Shown here one piece after another: positions 49,649-52,869 of a DNA stretch of 52,869 nucleotides. How positions within the stretch are numbered: the first letter of the stretch is position 1; each line of letters starts with the position of its first letter. The stretch comes from Saccoglossus kowalevskii. Lineage: Eukaryota; Hemichordata; Enteropneusta; Harrimaniidae. Both the position numbers and the translations under genes were made by a program. The stretch covers positions 234,088 through 286,956 of the forward strand of contig NW_003107602.1 in NCBI RefSeq assembly GCF_000003605.2, read 5' to 3'. The notes beneath the pieces are model-generated. The model had not been told where the DNA came from and did no database searches. It saw only the letters and a list, made by a program, of their open reading frames with translations.

Positions 49649-49780
49649 GTGAGTGCTAATGTCATCCTAAACACTGCTTTAACATTCTATACCTTAGCAA
49701 CGTAATGCATGCATATCATGCGCTCTGCAAGTTACATTTCATTGCTTTTATATCTCATAACATTGCTTTGTCTGTTATAG

Positions 49781-49900
49781 ATAATGATGAATGTCAACTT
49801 GGCATGCATGAATGTGATCATAATTGCATTAATACAAATGGGTCATACTATTGTGAATGTATGGATGGTTATTTACTGGTAGATGATTACAATTGTACTG
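49781..49900 (+). CDS. cbEGF array exon 11
   Basis: Starts DNDEC. LGMHEC replaces LGTHEC. Acceptor CTGTTATAG. Confidence 0.92.
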
Positions 49901-50032
49901 GTGAGTGTTAATGTCATCCTAAATATTGCTTTAACATTCTACAATTTAGCAACGTAATACATGCATATCCTGCCCTTTGCAAGTTACATTTAATTGCTTT
50001 TATATCTCTTTACTATTCTTTGTTTATAATAG

Positions 50033-50152
50033 ATATTGATGAATGCCAACTTGGCACGCATGAATGTGATCATAATTGCATTAATACTAATGGGTCGTAT
50101 TATTGTGAATGTATGTATGGTTATTTACTGGTAGATGATTACAATTGTACTG
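50033..50152 (+). CDS. cbEGF array exon 12
   Basis: Starts DIDEC after a GTTTATAATAG acceptor. ECMYGY replaces ECMDGY. The intron after it is 123 bases, 9 shorter than usual. Confidence 0.92.
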
Positions 50153-50275
50153 GTGAGTGTTAATGTCATCCTAAATATTGCTTTACATTCTACAATATAG
50201 CAACGTAATACATGCATATCCTTCCCTTTGCAAGTTACACTTTTATATCTCTTTACTATTCTTTGTCTATAATAG

Positions 50276-50395
50276 ATATTGATGAATGCCAACTTGGCAC
50301 GCATGAATGTGATCATAATTGCATTAATACTAATGGGTCGTATTATTGTGAATGTATGGATGGTTATTTACTGGTAGATGATTACAATTGTACTG
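50276..50395 (+). CDS. cbEGF array exon 13
   Basis: Starts DIDEC; consensus module. It follows the shortened intron, in which TTCATTGC is deleted. Confidence 0.92.
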
Positions 50396-50526
50396 GTGAG
50401 TGTTAATGTCATCCTAAATATTGCTTTACATTCTGCAATATAGCAACGTAATACATGCATATCCTGCCCTTTGCAAGTTACACTTCATTGCTTTTGTATC
50501 TCTTTACTATTCTTTGTCTGTAATAG

Positions 50527-50646
50527 ATATTGATGAATGCCAACTTGGCACGCATGAATGTGATCATAATTGCATTAATACAAATGGGTCGTATTATTGT
50601 GAATGTATGGATGGTTATTTACTGGTGGATGATTACAATTGCACTG
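50527..50646 (+). CDS. cbEGF array exon 14
   Basis: Starts DIDEC; consensus module. Last unit with the CTGTAATAG-type acceptor. Confidence 0.92.
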
Positions 50647-50778
50647 GTGAGTGTTAATGCCATCCTAAACATAGCTTCAACATTCTACACCTAAACAACG
50701 TAATACATGCATATCATGCACTCTGCTAGTTACATTTCCTTGCTTTTATATCTCATAACATTGCTTTGTCTATTATAG

Positions 50779-50898
50779 ATACTGATGAATGTCAACTTGG
50801 CACGCATGAATGTGATCATAATTGCATTAATACAAATGGGTCGTATTATTGTGAATGTATGGATGGTTATTTACTGGTAGATGATTACAATTGCACTG
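50779..50898 (+). CDS. cbEGF array exon 15
   Basis: Starts DTDEC; consensus module. Donor GTGAGTCAGTG, a 4-base longer variant. Confidence 0.92.
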
Positions 50899-51034
50899 GT
50901 GAGTCAGTGTTAATGCCATCCTAATCATTGCTTCAACATTCTACTCCTTAGCAACCTAATACATGCATATCATGCACTCTGCAAGTTACATTTCATTGCT
51001 TTTATATCTCATAACATTGTGATGTCTATTATAG

Positions 51035-51154
51035 ATAATGATGAATGTCAACTTGGCACACATGAATGTGATCATAATTGCATTAATACAAATGGGTCAT
51101 ATTATTGTGAATGTATGCATGGTTATTTACTGGTGGGTGATTATTATTGCACTG
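51035..51154 (+). CDS. cbEGF array exon 16
   Basis: Starts DNDEC. The second half is the most altered so far: ECMHGY and VGDYYC, losing the NCT sequon. All six cysteines remain. Confidence 0.9.
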
Positions 51155-51286
51155 GTGAGTGTTAATGTCATCCTAAACATTGCTTCAACATTCTACACCT
51201 TAGCAACGTAATGCATGCATATCATGCGCTCTGCAAGTTACATTTCATTGATTTTATATCTCATAACATTGCTTTGTCTATTATAG

Positions 51287-51406
51287 ATAATGATGAATGT
51301 CAACTTGGCACGCACGAATGTGATCATAATTGCATTAATACAAATGGGTCATATTATTGTGAATGCATGGATGGTTATTTACTTGTAGATGATTACAATT
51401 GCACCG
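51287..51406 (+). CDS. cbEGF array exon 17
   Basis: Starts DNDEC. Silent markers GAATGCATGG, TTACTTGTAG and GCACCG, and a GTGCGT donor, are shared only with unit 22, five units on. Confidence 0.92.
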
Positions 51407-51536
51407 GTGCGTGTTAACGCCATCCTAAACATTGCTTTAACATTCTACATCTTAGCAACGTAATGCATGCATAATGCACTCTGCAAGTAACATTTCATTG
51501 CTTTTATATCTCATAACATTGCTTTGTCTATTATAG

Positions 51537-51656
51537 ATACTGATGAATGTCAACTTGGCACAAATGAATGTGATCATAATTGCATTAATACAAATGGGTC
51601 ATACTATTGTGAATGTATGAATGGTTATTTACTGGTAGATGATTACAATTGTACTG
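51537..51656 (+). CDS. cbEGF array exon 18
   Basis: Starts DTDEC. LGTNEC replaces LGTHEC, as in unit 23; ECMNGY as in unit 5. Doubled donor GTGAGTGAGTG. Confidence 0.92.
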
Positions 51657-51792
51657 GTGAGTGAGTGTTAATGCCATCCTAAACATTGCTTCAACATTCT
51701 ACACCTTTGCAACCTAATGCATGCATATCATGCGCTCTGCAAGTTACATTTCATTGATTTTATATCTCATAACATTGCTTTGTCTATTATAG

Positions 51793-51912
51793 ATAATGAT
51801 GAATGTCAACTTGGCACGCACGAATGTGATCATAATTGCATTAATACAAATGGGTCATACTATTGTAAATGTATGGATGGTTATTTACTGGTGGATGATT
51901 ACAATTGTACTG
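51793..51912 (+). CDS. cbEGF array exon 19
   Basis: Starts DNDEC. YYCKCMDGY has Lys for Glu between cysteines 4 and 5. Doubled donor GTGAGTGAGTG. Confidence 0.92.
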
Positions 51913-52048
51913 GTGAGTGAGTGTTAATGCCATCCTAAACATTGCTTCAACATTCTAGACCTTAGAAACGTAATGCATGCATATTATGCGCTCTGCAAGT
52001 TACATTTCATTGCTTTTATATCTCATAACATTGCTTTGTCTATTATAG

Positions 52049-52168
52049 ATACTGATGAATGTCAACTTGGCACGCATGAATGTTATCATAATTGCATTAA
52101 TACAAATGGGTCATACTATTGTGAATGTATGGATGGTTTTTTACTGGTAGATGATTACAATTGCACTG
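52049..52168 (+). CDS. cbEGF array exon 20
   Basis: Starts DTDEC. ECYHNC replaces ECDHNC, and MDGFLL replaces MDGYLL. Confidence 0.92.
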
Positions 52169-52300
52169 GTGAGTGTTAATGTGTTCCTAAACATTGCTTT
52201 AACATTCTACACCTTAGCAACGTAATGCATGCATATCATGCACTCTGCAAGTTACATTTCATTGATTTTATATCTCATAACATTGCTTTGTCTATTATAG

Positions 52301-52420
52301 ACAATGATGAATGTCAACTTGGCACGCATGAATGTGATCATAATTGCATTAATACTAATGTGTCGTATTATTGTGAATGTATGGATGGTTATTTACTGAT
52401 AGAAGAATACAATTGCACTG
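52301..52420 (+). CDS. cbEGF array exon 21
   Basis: Starts DNDEC. NTNVSYYC replaces NTNGSYYC but the sequon (NVS) stays. LLIEEYNC replaces LLVDDYNC. Donor GTGAGAG. Confidence 0.92.
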
Positions 52421-52552
52421 GTGAGAGTTAATGCCATCCTAAACATTGCTTTAACATTCTACACATTGCCAACGTAATGCATGCATATCCTGCCCTCTGC
52501 AAGTAACATTTCAATGCTTTTATATCTCATAACCTTGCTTTGTCTATTGTAG

Positions 52553-52672
52553 ATAATGATGAATGTCAACTTGACCTGCATGAATGTTATCAAAATTGCA
52601 TTAATACAAATGGGTCATATTATTGTGAATGCATGGATGGTTATTTACTTGTAGATGATTACAATTGCACCG
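52553..52672 (+). CDS. cbEGF array exon 22
   Basis: Starts DNDEC. The first half is unusual (QLDLHECYQNC). The second half, donor GTGCGT and intron are like unit 17. Confidence 0.92.
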
Positions 52673-52802
52673 GTGCGTGTTAACGCCATCCTAAACATTG
52701 CTTTAACATTCTACATCTTAGCAACGTAATGCATGCATAATGCACTCTGCAAGTAACATTTCATTGCTTTTATATCTCATAACATTGCTTTGTCTATTAT
52801 AG

Positions 52803-52869
52803 ATACTGATGAATGTCAACTTGGCACAAATGAATGTGATCATAATTGCATTAATACAAATGGGTCATA
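52803..52869 (+). CDS. cbEGF array exon 23, cut by window edge
   Basis: Starts DTDEC and has LGTNEC as in unit 18; the 67 bases present look identical to that unit. The reading frame is open at the window end, so the array and gene continue. Confidence 0.9.
   Translation, partial: MLMNVNLAQMNVIIIALIQMGH

Larger units (their letters stand above)
47115..52869 (+). repeat. Tandem array of cbEGF exon-intron units, ~252 bp period
   Basis: At least 23 units, each a 120-bp exon plus a ~130-bp intron, run to the window edge. Start-to-start distances are 252 in most cases (range 243-256). The 4-base gains come from doubled GTGAGTGAGTG-type donors after units 2, 15, 18 and 19; the 243 from a small intron deletion after unit 12. 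Introns are as alike as exons. Two intron acceptor types occur: CTATAATAG with CTTTACTATTC upstream (before units 1, 2, 9, 12-14) and CTATTATAG with CATAACATTGC upstream (most others). Confidence 0.95.

Noticed and set aside
49453-52431. Separate small proteins starting [10 protein letters not shown] before each cbEGF
   Set aside because: Those starts are intron sequence read through the acceptor; the same intron text precedes many units.
47258-52869. CRISPR-like regular spacing
   Set aside because: Repeats are 120-bp coding exons with conserved introns and splice sites in a eukaryotic gene, not short direct repeats with unique spacers.

Overview
This looks like nuclear DNA from an invertebrate animal, AT-rich and intron-containing, with many short non-autonomous transposons (MITE-like) and minisatellites. 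Split genes with phase-1 exons and sushi and EGF modules indicate a metazoan. A marine invertebrate, perhaps a non-vertebrate deuterostome, is my guess; nothing here fixes the species. No bacterial operons, rRNA, tRNA or CRISPR array were seen.

Layout. 1-8.6 kb: no gene recognised; it holds a 49-50 bp minisatellite with higher-order structure (1490-2690) and three MITE-like elements. 8.7-30.4 kb: a small family of short single-pass membrane proteins. It comprises a signal-peptide exon (8742-8865, +), two paralogous terminal exons each encoding a transmembrane segment and a cytoplasmic tail (16545-17248 and 22821-23383, both +), and a related signal-peptide exon on the opposite strand (30283-30397, -). 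All visible splice junctions are phase 1, so one signal exon could join either tail, or these are separate tandem genes. A frameshifted ZAD-like zinc-binding fragment (27899-28191, -) lies between two related minisatellites.

30.4-37.1 kb: no gene recognised. 37.1 kb to the end: one large plus-strand gene, open at the right edge, for a secreted or cell-surface modular protein. It has a signal-peptide exon (37105-37171), a 6 kb repeat-filled intron, four sushi/CCP exons, two distinct EGF exons, then a very regular tandem array of at least 23 near-identical 120-bp calcium-binding EGF exons, one about every 252 bp, continuing past the window. Every exon is phase 1-1, so units can be gained, lost or skipped without changing frame. 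Introns are about as conserved as exons, which points to recent expansion by unequal exchange or conversion. One unit has lost its acceptor AG, and a five-unit block appears duplicated inside the array.

The two gene groups have no evident functional link; both appear to encode extracellular or cell-surface proteins. The most unusual object is the cbEGF exon array; second is the membrane-protein family, whose two tails both end in a class I PDZ-ligand-like sequence.
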